Source: Tetrahymena elliotti 4EA (Eukaryota > Ciliophora > Oligohymenophorea > Hymenostomatida > Tetrahymenidae). From it: a stretch of 64,000 nucleotides of DNA. Made by a program: the position numbers and the translations under genes. The stretch lies in the NCBI GenBank assembly GCA_000231825.2, contig JH720323.1:523825-587824 (forward strand), written 5' to 3'. The notes below the pieces were generated by a model. That model ran no database searches. It had not been told where the DNA came from and was given only the letters and a program-made list of their open reading frames with translations. Below are positions 10,722 to 22,520 of this stretch, one piece after another; position 1 is the stretch's first letter; each line of letters starts with the position of its first letter.

Positions 10722-12932
10722 ATGAAATCCTTAATAAAAACAGTTTTTAAATAAGTTAATGCATTCAATAACTATAAAGTAGTATCTTAGAGTTTCAAAA
10801 GATACTTTTCATCTTAGCAAAAGACTGATATGAAAGATATACCTATGTTAGATGAATTCATAAAGCAACAAAGTATTGTTTTATTGATTGAGAATTTTAA
10901 TATTTAAAAGATAAAATGAAATAATTGAATAATATTTATTTTAATATTAAATTCATTCCTTAGGAGAACCTATTAAAGAATCCGATTTAGAAGAAACTCA
11001 AATCCCTTATCTCAATAGAACATAATTTGATAGTTAAAAGAAATATTTCATAGAAACATATGGATGCTAAATGAATGAGTCAGATACTGAAATTATTAGT
11101 GGAATTTTATAAAAAGCTGGATTTGTTAGAGAAACTAATTTAGATAATGCTGATATAGTATTTTTAAATACATGTGCAATTAGAGAAGGTGCTGAAAATA
11201 AAATTTGGAAGCGTTTGGAAAATATCCGTGCCTATAAGCGTAAAGAAAAAAAGCAGCTTATTACTGGAGTTTTAGGATGTATGGCTGAAAGATTAAAAGA
11301 TAAATTAGTAGAAAAAAATAAAGTAGTTGATATTATTGTTGGCCCTGATGCTTATAGGGATTTACCACGTTTAATCTAAAGCTTAGATGTAAATATTCTA
11401 AATAAAATACCTTGTTTACTAAAATGTTTTTTTTGAAATTTGATTATGAAATTAAATTTCTACTTCAGAATATTCTATATCTTTAATTAAATATTTTTAA
11501 TTTCATTAAATAGCCTTCAACTGATGATTATTCTATCAATGTCCAGTTATCTTTAGAAGAAACATATGCAGATATTGTCCCTGTAAGATAAAACCCAGAT
11601 AGTTGTTAAGCATTTGTTTCAATTATGAGAGGTTGCAATAATATGTGTTCATTCTGTATTGTACCATTTACTCGTGGTAGAGAGAGATCTAGAGATATTT
11701 AAAGTATTGTTGAAGAAGTCAAAATGCTTGCAAACTAAGGAGTCAAAGAAATCACTTTATTAGGATAAAATGTTAATAGTTATTATGATAAAGAAGCTGA
11801 GGGATATGAAGATCTTGACCACTTAAATTCAGAAGGATTCAAAGAAACATTTAAACTTAGAAAAGTAAATTATACAAAAATAGTTTGATTTATTTTTTTA
11901 ATTTCACTTCTTAAATTAATTAGGGTAAAGGTGCAAGATTTGCTCATCTTTTAGAAGAAGTTGCCAAGGCTGCACCAGAAGTTAGATTTAGATTTACATC
12001 TCCTCATCCTAAAGATTTTCCTGATCCAGTCCTTTAAGTTATTAAAAAATACCCTAATATTGCTAAAAAGTAATAAGATTTTCTTTGTAATTTTTATAAT
12101 AAAATTTATTATTGTTTAGTTTACACATGCCAGCATAAAGCGGAAACACAGAAATGCTTACTCGTATGAGAAGAAATTATTCTAGAGAAAATTATATCAA
12201 CCTTGTAGATCATATAAAGAATACAATTCCAGGTATCACTCTTTCAAGTGATTTTATTTGTGGATTTTGTGGTGAAACTGACTAAGAATTCTAGGACACA
12301 TTATCTTTATTAGAATATGTTAAGTATGAAAATGCATTCTTATTTGCTTACAGTTTGAGAGAAAAGACCCACGCTCATAGACATTACTAAGGTATTTTAT
12401 TCAGTATGAATTTAATTTTTATTTAATATTTAAATAATAAATAAGATGATGTCCCAGAAGAAGTAAAAAAACAGAGACTACAACAAATGATTGATGTTTT
12501 CCATAAAAATCAAGAGCTTGTTAATAAATAAGAAGTTGGAAGGTGATTTTTTTTTAATGTTTTTCAAAAAATTAACAATTTTTTATTAGAATTCATCTAG
12601 TTTTGGTTGAAGGAAAAGGTAAATTTGAAAACTAAATAAGAGGAAGAACTGATACTAATAAAAGAGTTATTTTTAATTCTTTGACTACTTGCTCTACAGA
12701 AATACCTGAAGATTTATCAAGCAGTGAAGAATAATTAAAAGATTTCTTGATGAAATAATAAATCGAATAAAGTATAAATTAAGGAGATATAAATAAAATG
12801 ATTAATGGAGACTTCGTTCTTGCTAGAGTTGATTCAGTTTCTGTAAGATCTCTTTTCTGCACACCTATAGCAAAGTGTTCTATTACTTAATTTGCAAAAC
12901 TATCTAAAAATAACCCCTTTATTTAATATTGA
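10722..12932 (+). CDS. CDK5RAP1: tRNA 2-methylthio-N6-isopentenyladenosine synthase, CDK5RAP1/MiaB family
   Basis: Seven exons: 10722-10872, 10964-11388, 11514-11864, 11924-12069, 12120-12391, 12446-12542, 12590-12932, 594 residues. This radical-SAM enzyme adds a methylthio group to i6A37 of tRNA. The N-terminal MTTase domain shows its three cysteines in [21 protein letters not shown] and LGCMAERLK. The radical-SAM cluster is CNNMCSFC followed by [12 protein letters not shown]. The conserved [22 protein letters not shown] and the C-terminal TRAM-like segment ([19 protein letters not shown]) complete the family order. The first 31 or so residues ([11 protein letters not shown]...FKRYFSS) are basic, with no acidic residue, which fits a mitochondrial presequence, as for the animal enzyme. 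TAA encodes the Gln of YGCQMN. The C-terminus after the TRAM region is Q/S-rich and lineage-specific. Confidence 0.95.
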
Positions 12933-13546
12933 TTTCTTTAGTTTAATTTAAAAATGACTTAACTATATTTATAACCATTTGTATTTGTTTTAAGCTTAAA
13001 ATTAAGTAAATAATTTAAATATAAATTACTACTCATTTATTTACTTTACTTATGAGTTAATAAACCAAACATTTTTAAAAAATTTTTTGTTAGTTTCCCA
13101 AATTTAAAAATAATGATGTTACTATAAAATAAGATAAACAAAATTTTCCAAAGAAACTAAGAGAGCTCTATTGATTTTTTTTTAATTCAATATTTTACTT
13201 TTAGATAGTTAAAAAGAATTAAATCAACTCATAAAATAAAACTATTTAGTTATTTTTTGAATTTAGAAAATTTTGTAATAAATTAATAATAACATTTTTT
13301 ATCTAAAAAACAAATAAACTCAATTATTTGAAATAAAGCAAAAATTTAATAAGATTTATAAGATATTGAGTGCTTTATTAAATGGTATGAAATTAAAAGA
13401 AATTTGCTGATATTTAAAAAGAATTTTATCTATTTATTTAGCTAAATAGTTTTTCTAAAATATTTTTTTATCAAAATAAACAATGAAATCAATTATTTAA
13501 ATTAAAACAAAGTTTTAGATGTTAAATAGTTTATTTGAAAACATTA
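12933..13546. other. Convergent intergenic region
   Basis: Six hundred bases between two converging genes; it should hold both 3' UTRs. AT-rich, no gene or repeat recognised. Confidence 0.5.
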
Positions 13547-16500
13547 TCATAAAAAGAAATTTTATACTATTTGAGAATCTATGTCTTAAAATTCATATTA
13601 TTTTTAGGTATTATTTGAAGATCCTTCTAAGATTTTTTAAAAATTATGTCTTATTTCTATTATTGAGTTTTGATTAGAAATTATTTTAGTTATTTTGTAA
13701 ATATTAACAATTTGTAAAGTTTTTAAAATTGTATAGCAATACTTTGGGTTTGTAAAGTATCCTTTTAAAACATTAAGATACACTTTTTCTGCAATGTTTA
13801 AATTTGTTTATTTGATAAACTCTGTTAAGAGGTTGAAAGAGCCAATAAAATCATAATAGTTGAAATGAATGAAGAAATCTGCTTAACTTTTCACCCATTT
13901 TTACAGTTAAAAATCACCAAATATTATATAGTATCTGAGCATAAAATTCATAATCATATCTTCCTCGAAAGAATTTTAGTTACTCTTTAAGAAAAACATA
14001 TAGTTTTTTTTATAGCCCAACACTTCTTCTTATAAACGTTTTGTAACATCATTTTAGTTAATTTACTTCAAAATGACTTCGTCAACCTTACTTTTATCAG
14101 TATTTAGACGTAAATAAGATTCTATTAGTTAGAGCTGTTAATGAATTTTTATCCTTTATTGATAACTCTAACATCTCATGTACTCTTGGTAAATAACTAT
14201 TATTATAATTAATCTTAATGTTTAAATTAAACATGAATACTCTGATAAATTGTTATAATTTTTTGATTAAAATTCCTAACTTTCGGAATGAGATTTATCA
14301 ATCTTTTCTTCTATTTGAATTTAGTCTGAATTTTAAAAAATATTCTAAATTATATTTTCAGTTGTTTTTTATTTTTGTTTATCAAATTACTTATTTTAAG
14401 GTTTCATTTTTTAAGAGTCATTATTAATATTAATTTATTTATCTAAAATTTGATAATGCACATCACTAATATTGAATTAATAATATTCTTTTAAATAAAT
14501 TAATTTTGTTATTTCTTTTTCACTGATTTAGTAAACCTTTTTTTTGTTTTCATAAGTTTTGTTCAAGCCTACTGGTAAATATATTTATGGATAAATATTT
14601 GTAAATATATAAATGAAATCATAATTAACTCCACCTTTCACACTATATTCTAGTAGCTCTAGAATCTTCACCTCGAGATTGCAAATTTTATAGTACATTA
14701 GAATTAAACTAAAGATAATGAGAAATCTTTATCTTCTATTGCAAGAAAATGGATCAAAAGCTAAAAGCATTTGCTCTTTTTTTTTAATATTCTTTTTTTA
14801 GAAAAGATAACTATAAGATTTTTCCATATAGGGTAAATTTTCTCTATTCAAAAAATACTGGCAAAAGATGTTGTAATCATCCTACACAGAAATTGCAGTT
14901 GCACATTCTTTAAATTATGAGTACTTCAAAGTCAATAGGACATCTTTTATTACTAGTTCTTAAACAATATTTGTCAAAATCTACAATTAATCTTTGCTTA
15001 AACTCTTTAGTATTTCATAATGGTTGTTAAATATTTTATAATAATTGCCAGAATACTCCTATATGCTGAGCTCTTCTTGAAGGAATATTTTTACTCCTTT
15101 GGCTTATAATTATTGCAAAAAGTTTCTATTCAAATACTCTTAATTTGTGTGAACAATAGGAATTGTATATTGATAGCTAGATCTGCTACTCTTTTAAGAA
15201 GAAGCTGGACTTGATGGCTCTCTTGGGGAATATTAGCTGTTAAAGCTTGAATCTAAATTAATCTTATCAAAACTTTGATTGTTAATGCTTTATTGATCAC
15301 TTAATTCAGTTTACCTGATACTTACTTCGAAATTTTAATCTTTAAAAACTTCATTATTGAGACTTTAAGTAAATTAAGGATTAATATTACTTTAGGGTGT
15401 TGATTGTAATCCAAATAAAGATTAGTTAGCATTTAGATTATTAGTTTATTATTGAAATGTTTAAGTTGGATTTATTAATTAAAGTAATTTGCTTTCTTTA
15501 GGAAAAGTTATAATAGAAGGTTATTTAACTTAGATTTTTTTTTCCTAAAGATTATTACTCAGGGTAAAATTCTATTGCTATCTAGTTGATTCTTCTTTTA
15601 AAATTTAATTTTTTTTAGTTGCCACTAACTAACTTAACTATTTCAAATCTAAATCATAATCATAGTCTTCATCATCTTCTTCTTTATCTTGTTATTATTC
15701 TTAGTTTATTTAATTAGCTACTATAAATTTATTATTCAAATTTGTTGTTTCTTAATGTTGAAAATTTTAATCATTTTGTTATGTTTTTGTTGATTGATCA
15801 GACAGAAGATCTGCTTAATAATTATACTTCTTGATAATTTCATCAATAGTAGACATTGATTTTTTTGGTTTCTTTTTAATTTTAATATCGTCATCATCAA
15901 TTGAATCATAAATATTTTTTTAATTTTAGGATATTGAATTAGTTTATATTTATTTCTCTTCGTTTTTAATTTGACTTTTACCTAATTAATTCTCGTTTTT
16001 CAAAATCTTTTTTTCATTCCTTAACTAGCTATTACTACTTTATTTCTGATTTAGAATATTTGTTTTATTATTATCAACAACAGTTTTGCTTTTGCTTTAT
16101 TTTTAGATACTTTCCTTTAGTTATTAATCTTAGATTAGGCATTTTTATTCTTGCTTTTCTTTAAGTTTTCTTTCTTTTTTTTCCTTTACTTGCTTTGTTT
16201 CATTCTAATTTAAATTGAAATTAATTAATTTTACTTTTTATGAGTTTTCTTTTTATTTCTTTGTTACATTCAAATTATTTTGTTTTTCAATTTTTACTTT
16301 TTAGTTTTCTTGTTTAGCAGTTTGAATGCTATCTTAAATCTGTGAAGAAATAATTTCTTATTTTATTTCTTCTTTTTTGTGTGAATCTTGCTAAATTTCT
16401 ATTATATTTTCTTATATTAATTAATTTAAACTATGATTATTAATTATTAATTCTTAATAATTTAACAAAATTTCTTTTAATTATTCAGTTGGTTATTCAA

Positions 16501-19138
16501 TTTATTAAATTTACTAGGGTTATTCTTCTTAATTATTAATGGTATTTTGAAGTAAAGATTCTTGTTAGATAATTTATTAAACTTGATTTTCAGTTTAATT
16601 TTCTATTTTATCTTCATACTTCATTTTATTTGACTCCAAGTTCTCATTTTCTTAATACTAAGTGTAAGCTGCAATGTTATTGTTTATTACTTGTTATTAT
16701 TATTACTATTGATTAATTTCAACTTCTATAGCAACTTATGCATTTTATTCATTGTCTTACACATCATGAATAAAGCTTCCATTAGCTGGAGAAATTGGAT
16801 TCTCATATTCATTCTAAATTTCCTGAAAAAAAGTTTAGTTGTATTCTTAGATCTAATACTATTCTATGGAACTTGGTGGAGGATTTGAATATATTTCACT
16901 TTTTGATATGAATTTTTGTATATCATCTTAAAATTTTTGAGACATTTTATATATTAAATTTTCTTGTTCTTTAAGTAGGTTTGCTTAAAAAGCTTATAAT
17001 TAGGATTCCATAATTGACTATATTGTTTTTTATTATTACTTCACAGATTCAAAGAGTAACTCTGCTGATATTTTATTATTTTGTTAATTTCCTTATTATT
17101 TTTAAGCTATTCCTAAAAGCTCATCCTATTTAGTTATCAAATTAATTATATTAGATCCCTAGTAGCTTATGTTTTCATTAGTTTTTTGTAATACCTGAGA
17201 TATATTTACCATTTTTTACTAGCTTTCAGTCAGTATATCTTCATTGTGCTTTAATTTTTTAACAATTTGTTCATAATTATCATTATTGTTTTATATGATA
17301 ATTTCATGATTAACATTTGTAGCTTACTTAGCTTTCTCTTCCTATATCAATTCTACACTTTCTTAAAATTAGACATGCTTTTTTTGTTATTTTAAAGACT
17401 TTATTTTGTTTTCTTAATTCTAGGTTTATTAATTTAATTACTTCTTTTTATCTCCACTTACATTTTCTTGCATTTATTTATCCTTTACTATCATAAATTC
17501 TTATGGCTGATTAGAGAGTAGCTTACTATCCTGATTTTTATCTTCCGAGTCATCATCAAAATTGAGCTCTTATTCTGAATCATAATTATTTTAGATGGTT
17601 TAATTTACCTCTTCTTTTTAAGAACTAGCTTGCTATGCTTTTGATTGAATTTCCAAAGATTTAGTAAGCTCAATAATTCTTTTAGTCTTTTTATCAATTT
17701 CATCTTATTACTCTCTTACTTTTTATCTTAATTCTTCCATAATTTAGTTATTCTAAGATTTTATTTCACTTTTACTCTACTTAATCTTTAAGTTTGACTG
17801 CTTAAGTTAGCCTTCTAGAGCAGATATTTCCTATTTATACTTAAAGATTTCATTATTCTTATTTGACAATTCTTATTTATATTTTTTTTCCTACTCTAAA
17901 ACGTTTTCATTCTAAACCTTTAAATTCTTAATTTCCTCTTGTAAAATATCTATTTGCAATTTTTATTTCTTGTTTTCTTTTATCAAAACATCATTGTCTA
18001 TTATTTGAAGTTTTATTTATTTAATGTGATCTGGTAAGCTAAATGAATTATTTCTTTAGGGCTCTTAAGGATGATGAGTACCACCTAAATTGAACTATTG
18101 CTAATTATCTTAAAATTAATTTCCCTAAAAATTATTTTAATTTATACTTTATTTATTTTCTAAAACATTCATTTGCTAAGCATTCATTGAGTTAAAATTT
18201 GACTTAGAATTATTAAACTATTTTGATTCCTCTTAATTTTCTTAAAACTTGCTAAAAAAGGGTTAATTTTAATACTAAATATCTCCATCTTCATGATAAT
18301 ATTCATACTAATTATCACCTTATTCTTCTAAATTTGGATCTTTGAATTAAATTTATAAATTATGAATGTTGCTAATATTTTACTCTATCATGTTATTTTC
18401 CTCATGTCCTTAGTTTGGCTCATGATAATTATTAATATAGTAGTTTTCATTCAAAGGATTATTTATATTGTTTTCTTCATTTATATCAGAATCATGTATT
18501 ATTTTTCTGTTTTCATTTTGATTCTAAGTATACTCTCCTGTTTTGTTGTATATGTTTTCTTGGTAATTATTTTAATTTTGCTAATTTTCTAAAATATCAT
18601 CATTATTTTCTGATATTGCTTCATCTTATTCTTCATCTCCTTCATCATCGTCTGCTTCATCAATTTTATCTTTCAACTAATCATTTTGCTTTACTTAATC
18701 ATAATTAGTATCTAAGTCATTCACGTTATCTGCTGGAAGTTACTCATTGAAATTTTCTGTAATCCCATCTTTTTCTGAATTAATTTCCTGCATTTCATCA
18801 TTTTTTTAAGTGAATTCATTCTAAATTTTTTAATGGTAAGATTAGTGATCAAATCTTATTTGAAAATTATCTTACTATAATGACAAATAATTATCAGATA
18901 AACTAAAAACATTTCTGCCATTTCTGTACTTATCAAAAAATGGCTATCCTAATTTTACCTAATCAAAATTATCTTGAATGCACGTTTATTCTGTTTAAGT
19001 TTGAACGTTTGGGATATGAATTTTATCCATCCCTCCTAACCTTGGCCTATTTAAAGACGATTAAGCTATCTGCTATGAAGGACTTAACTATTATTGCTAG
19101 GTATCTTGATTTGTAGTGTCCTCCTAATTATCTGACAT
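13547..19138 (-). CDS. Very large Q/N-rich coiled-coil protein, unrecognised
   Basis: A single TGA-free frame from ATG (19136-19138) to TGA (13547-13549), 1863 residues, no intron needed although one near 14.2 kb cannot be excluded. Hundreds of TAA/TAG codons are read as Gln. N-terminus (MSDNQEDTTNQDTQQQQ) to about residue 340 is acidic and Asn/Gln-rich, including DEADDDEGDEEQDEAISEN. Next comes a long heptad-like region rich in Glu/Lys/Gln/Ile/Leu (about residues 370-700), then more Q/N-rich and Lys/Glu-rich coiled coil with further acidic runs. The last 450 residues are different: more hydrophobic and Cys/Tyr/Phe-containing (for example QEELSIQEYSGNYYKIF, LRYYIIFGDFQLQKWV), and look like a folded helical domain. 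I recognise no catalytic motif. A scaffold or cytoskeletal role would be a guess. Confidence 0.8.
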
Positions 19139-20020
19139 AAATTATCTCAATAAATTATGCTAAGTATTTTAATATTTACCTTTTAGCGAATTAATATTTA
19201 ACTGGTTCATAGTAACAAAATTAAAATATCAAAACTCTACTAATCTTATTTCTTTTGCTTTCATAAAATTTATATTTAATTGTCTATAAAGAGCAAATAA
19301 AAACTACTACAAAAACTAATACTAATAATTCTTAATTTTTTTTAATCTTAAAAAATTATTGACTAATGTAAATTATCTTACATATCAAAATTTATCTTAA
19401 TAAAATACTCATCTTATTCAAATAATTTTACTATTAAATAATAATAATAATAATAATAAGCCATTTAATCTATATCTCTCTCCGCTTAATTAAGCTTTCA
19501 GTCAGTTCCCAAAGACCTCTTACCATTCTAATATCCAAACATGGCTCAATCAAGAAACAAAAACCCCTTTTTGAATTATCTTTTTTTTCATTTTAATCAT
19601 TTGGAAAAGTCAAATAAACTAAAATAAAGTCTTATCTAAAGAAATTAGATTTTTTTATCAAGTGATAGAATATTATTAAACTTTTTCTGCATGTTTGATA
19701 TTTTTGATGTAAAAAGAAAAATAATTTGTTAAGTAAACAAATATTAATGATCCTACAAAATTAATTCAAAAATCAATTTTTTTCGGAATCACATTGATCA
19801 GAGAGAAGGGAGGGAAAAAATGTTTATTTCAAAAAAAAGTATAAATTTCTGAATCTATTAGAATAGTTGAATATAGCCTTTCATATTTTCTTTTTTAAGC
19901 GACACTCTTATGCAGACCTACTAAAGAAACCACTTCTCTTAATGTCTAAAATAAAAAAGCTAATTTTTTAGAATTAATGTTTGTTGAAAATATAAATTAT
20001 AAATTAAAAATAATTATTTT
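19139..20020. other. Divergent intergenic region upstream of the coiled-coil gene
   Basis: Separates two divergently transcribed genes and should contain both promoters. It includes a short ATAATA repeat (about 19437-19460). No gene seen. A small GC-richer block at 19901-19950 (GCGACACTCTTATGCAGACC) partly mirrors, as an inverted match, the ATGCTTAAAAGTGTC block at 20037-20051. Confidence 0.45.
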
Positions 20021-20160
20021 GGGAGTCGCGGTAAGGATGCTTAAAAGTGTCATTTAATATTTCTTCTTATAGATAATAAGAAGCTATTTGTCTTATAGAT
20101 TTCAGAAATGATTAGTACGATCTTTTCGAAGCACTAAAAGATATGATACTCTGATCATAA
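20021..20160 (+). ncRNA. Candidate structured RNA or structured 5' leader: three consecutive hairpins
   Basis: This segment is clearly less AT-rich than its flanks, beginning GGGAGTCGCGGTAAGGATGC. It contains three perfect stem-loops in a row: CTTCTTAT/ATAAGAAG (20063-20070 with 20076-20083, loop AGATA), ATCTTTT/AAAAGAT (20120-20126 with 20136-20142, 9-nt loop) and ATGAT/ATCAT (20143-20147 with 20154-20158, loop ACTCTG). It does not match snRNA, telomerase RNA or 5S rRNA sequences I know. It ends about 100 bases before the Skp1-like ATG, so it could be an independent RNA gene, a snoRNA, or part of that gene's leader. The strand is not established. Confidence 0.3.
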
Positions 20161-20257
20161 AAAGCTTAGCTATCAGCAGCAAAATCAAATAAAAAATTTT
20201 ATTAAAAAATATCATATACATAATTATTAATTAAAAAAGAAAAAGAAACCTTTTTAA

Positions 20258-20845
20258 ATGGATACCCTTACTACCAAGATTGTCGTTAAGTCTGCTACTG
20301 GTGATGCAATTGAATTTGATGCTAAGATTTGCGAATTGTGCGATTTAATCAACAACATGCCCGATAAATCTTAACCCCTCACCACTGATCTTTCCACTGA
20401 ACACCTTAATCTCATCAAGTAGTTCGCTGAAAAGCACAGTTATGATAAGAAGTCCATCACTTACTAATTCCCTACCATTAACAACTCTATCAAGGCTAAC
20501 ATCAGTGACAAGTCCTATGAACTCCTTAAGGACCACATTGTTGAAGCTAACATCTCTGAAACTGCCAAGAAGCTTGCTCCCCTCATCAACGCTGCTGATG
20601 TTTTGAGATTCCGTAAGTTATACACCACCTTAAATATTATCTTGGTTACCCCCTTGCACATTGAAGAATCTGAAAAGGGTGTTAAGGAATTCATGGATGC
20701 CCATAACTTAAAGGAAGATGAAGATTTCAGTGCTGAAAAGATTAATCAAGCCATTCAAGAAAACAATGAATTATTCGAACTTGTAGTTGCTAGATTTGCC
20801 AAGAATGTTGAAGAATTAGATAGAATCCAAGGTGTTACTGATTGA
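20258..20845 (+). CDS. Skp1-like protein, divergent
   Basis: Intronless, 195 residues from ATG 20258 to TGA 20843-20845, with in-frame TAA/TAG as Gln. The N-terminus (TKIVVKSATGDAIEFDAKIC) resembles the BTB/POZ start of Skp1 (I-x-L-x-S-x-DG-x-x-F-x-V-x), and the C-terminus (DEDFSAEKINQAIQENNELFE) resembles the Skp1 tail that contacts F-box proteins. The normally well conserved middle helix is replaced by RFRKLYTTLNIILVTPLHIE, so F-box binding is uncertain. Skp1 links F-box proteins to cullin in SCF ubiquitin ligases. Codon choice is strongly biased to AAG, CTC/CTT, GCT, ATC and GAA, unlike its neighbours, which suggests high expression. It could be a Skp1 paralog with another job. Confidence 0.6.
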
Positions 20846-22520
20846 ATAGAATAAAATTGAAATCATAACTTAAAATATATCTTTTTATTAAGACATTTTT
20901 TAATAAAAATAAACTTTTTTGTATACCTAATCAACATTTTTTTTGTTTAATGTATCCATTAAATTTCATTTATTACAAATATCTTCTCCTCTATATTATT
21001 ACTCTAAGGTTTTCATTTTATTTTCTTAACTCTCTTCATATAAAAAATCAAAGTCTAACTATTACCATATAAATAAAGATTCAATATTTAAACAATTCTG
21101 AAAAGCAATTAGAATTTACTCAGCTACTTAGTTAGACTAGTAGCTAAGCTGTATTATTCTTTGCTTTCCATTTTATTTGAGTTATAAATCAATAACTAAT
21201 ATGTAACACTTAAAATTACTTCGCTTTGTCATATCACTTTTAAAGCAATCAATAAAGATCAAAAAATACCAAAATATCTTTAACATAAAAAGCAAAAATA
21301 TGAAAAATTGAGAAATCCTGAAAAGAATTATTGTTTAGATTAACATTTACTAATTCTAAAGGCGATTTACCAAAAAAAATAAAAAGATTATGAAAGACAC
21401 ATGTGTTAATTCTTATTTGATATAAATTAATAGCATCAAAAAAAAAACTATATTAGATATTTTTTCTCAAAAATTATGATTTGAGAATTAAAACAAATTA
21501 AAAAATGCTTTCTTATTAATTAAAAGAAGAATAAACAATTTATTATCAGAAATCGCTTTTTATTAGATACTCAAATTTAATATGATTCTTCTCCACCACG
21601 GTTTTTCAGTGACTATAGTTTTTGAAAATATAACTAAAGTCTGCTAATTATTTCAATACTGTTAATAGGCGAATTCTATATTTGTTAGAACTGTTAATAA
21701 TCTAATTTTCTTTTCCTTTATTTTCAAATACCTTGCCTTAAATATCCTTAAAAGGGTAAAAAAAACTTAGAGGCATTATTTTAATTTTTTACTTTATTTA
21801 CAAATTATTTCTTGTATAGATTTAGATTTATTTTTGTAGTAAAATATCATATTGCTTAGTTTGTAATTGTCATTAAAAATCTTTATATAATTAAAAATAC
21901 AAGAAATAAAATTAGTAATTTTGCTCATCAAAAAATCAAAAAGTAGCTTCTAATAAATCAGAATAAAATTGTTTATCGCACATGAGGTTTAGTTCAATTA
22001 AAAAGAGATAACTAATTCATCAAATAATTCAAATATAATTAATTACATTAGGATAAAAGCAAAGAACACATATTTCTTAGGTTAACAACCTAATGATTGA
22101 AAGGATGAATTAAGAAAATGTAAAAGTGAGATATTTCATCAAAATTAGGAATTTTTTTTTCAGGAACTCAGATTTGTTATGATAAATTTAAAAATTCAAA
22201 AATATTTTAAAATCTAACTTAAATTTTGTATTTTTGTCTTGAATTATTTTAGTGAAAAAGTGTAAAGCTAAATTGTTATTACAACAGCACAGCAGCAGTA
22301 ATTGAAAATTAATCACAATAAGGTTCGAGGACCATAAATATTTCAATGGCAAGAAAGATAATGATAATAAAATATTATTGCAAAAACAAAGAATTTTTCT
22401 TCAAATAAAATATTTGATGAAATATACACAAAAAAAGAAGTGATTAATCAAAATAGAAAATTTAATAATTAATTCTTACTTTTTTTATTGAATTTTATTT
22501 ATTGATTTATTTATTTTGTT
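20846..22520. other. Long intergenic region, no gene seen
   Basis: About 1.7 kb between the convergent Skp1-like and kinase genes. AT-rich, with no TGA-free frame that looks coding on either strand and no tRNA. A brief CAGCACAGCAGCAG stretch near 22283-22297 has no obvious meaning. Confidence 0.5.
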
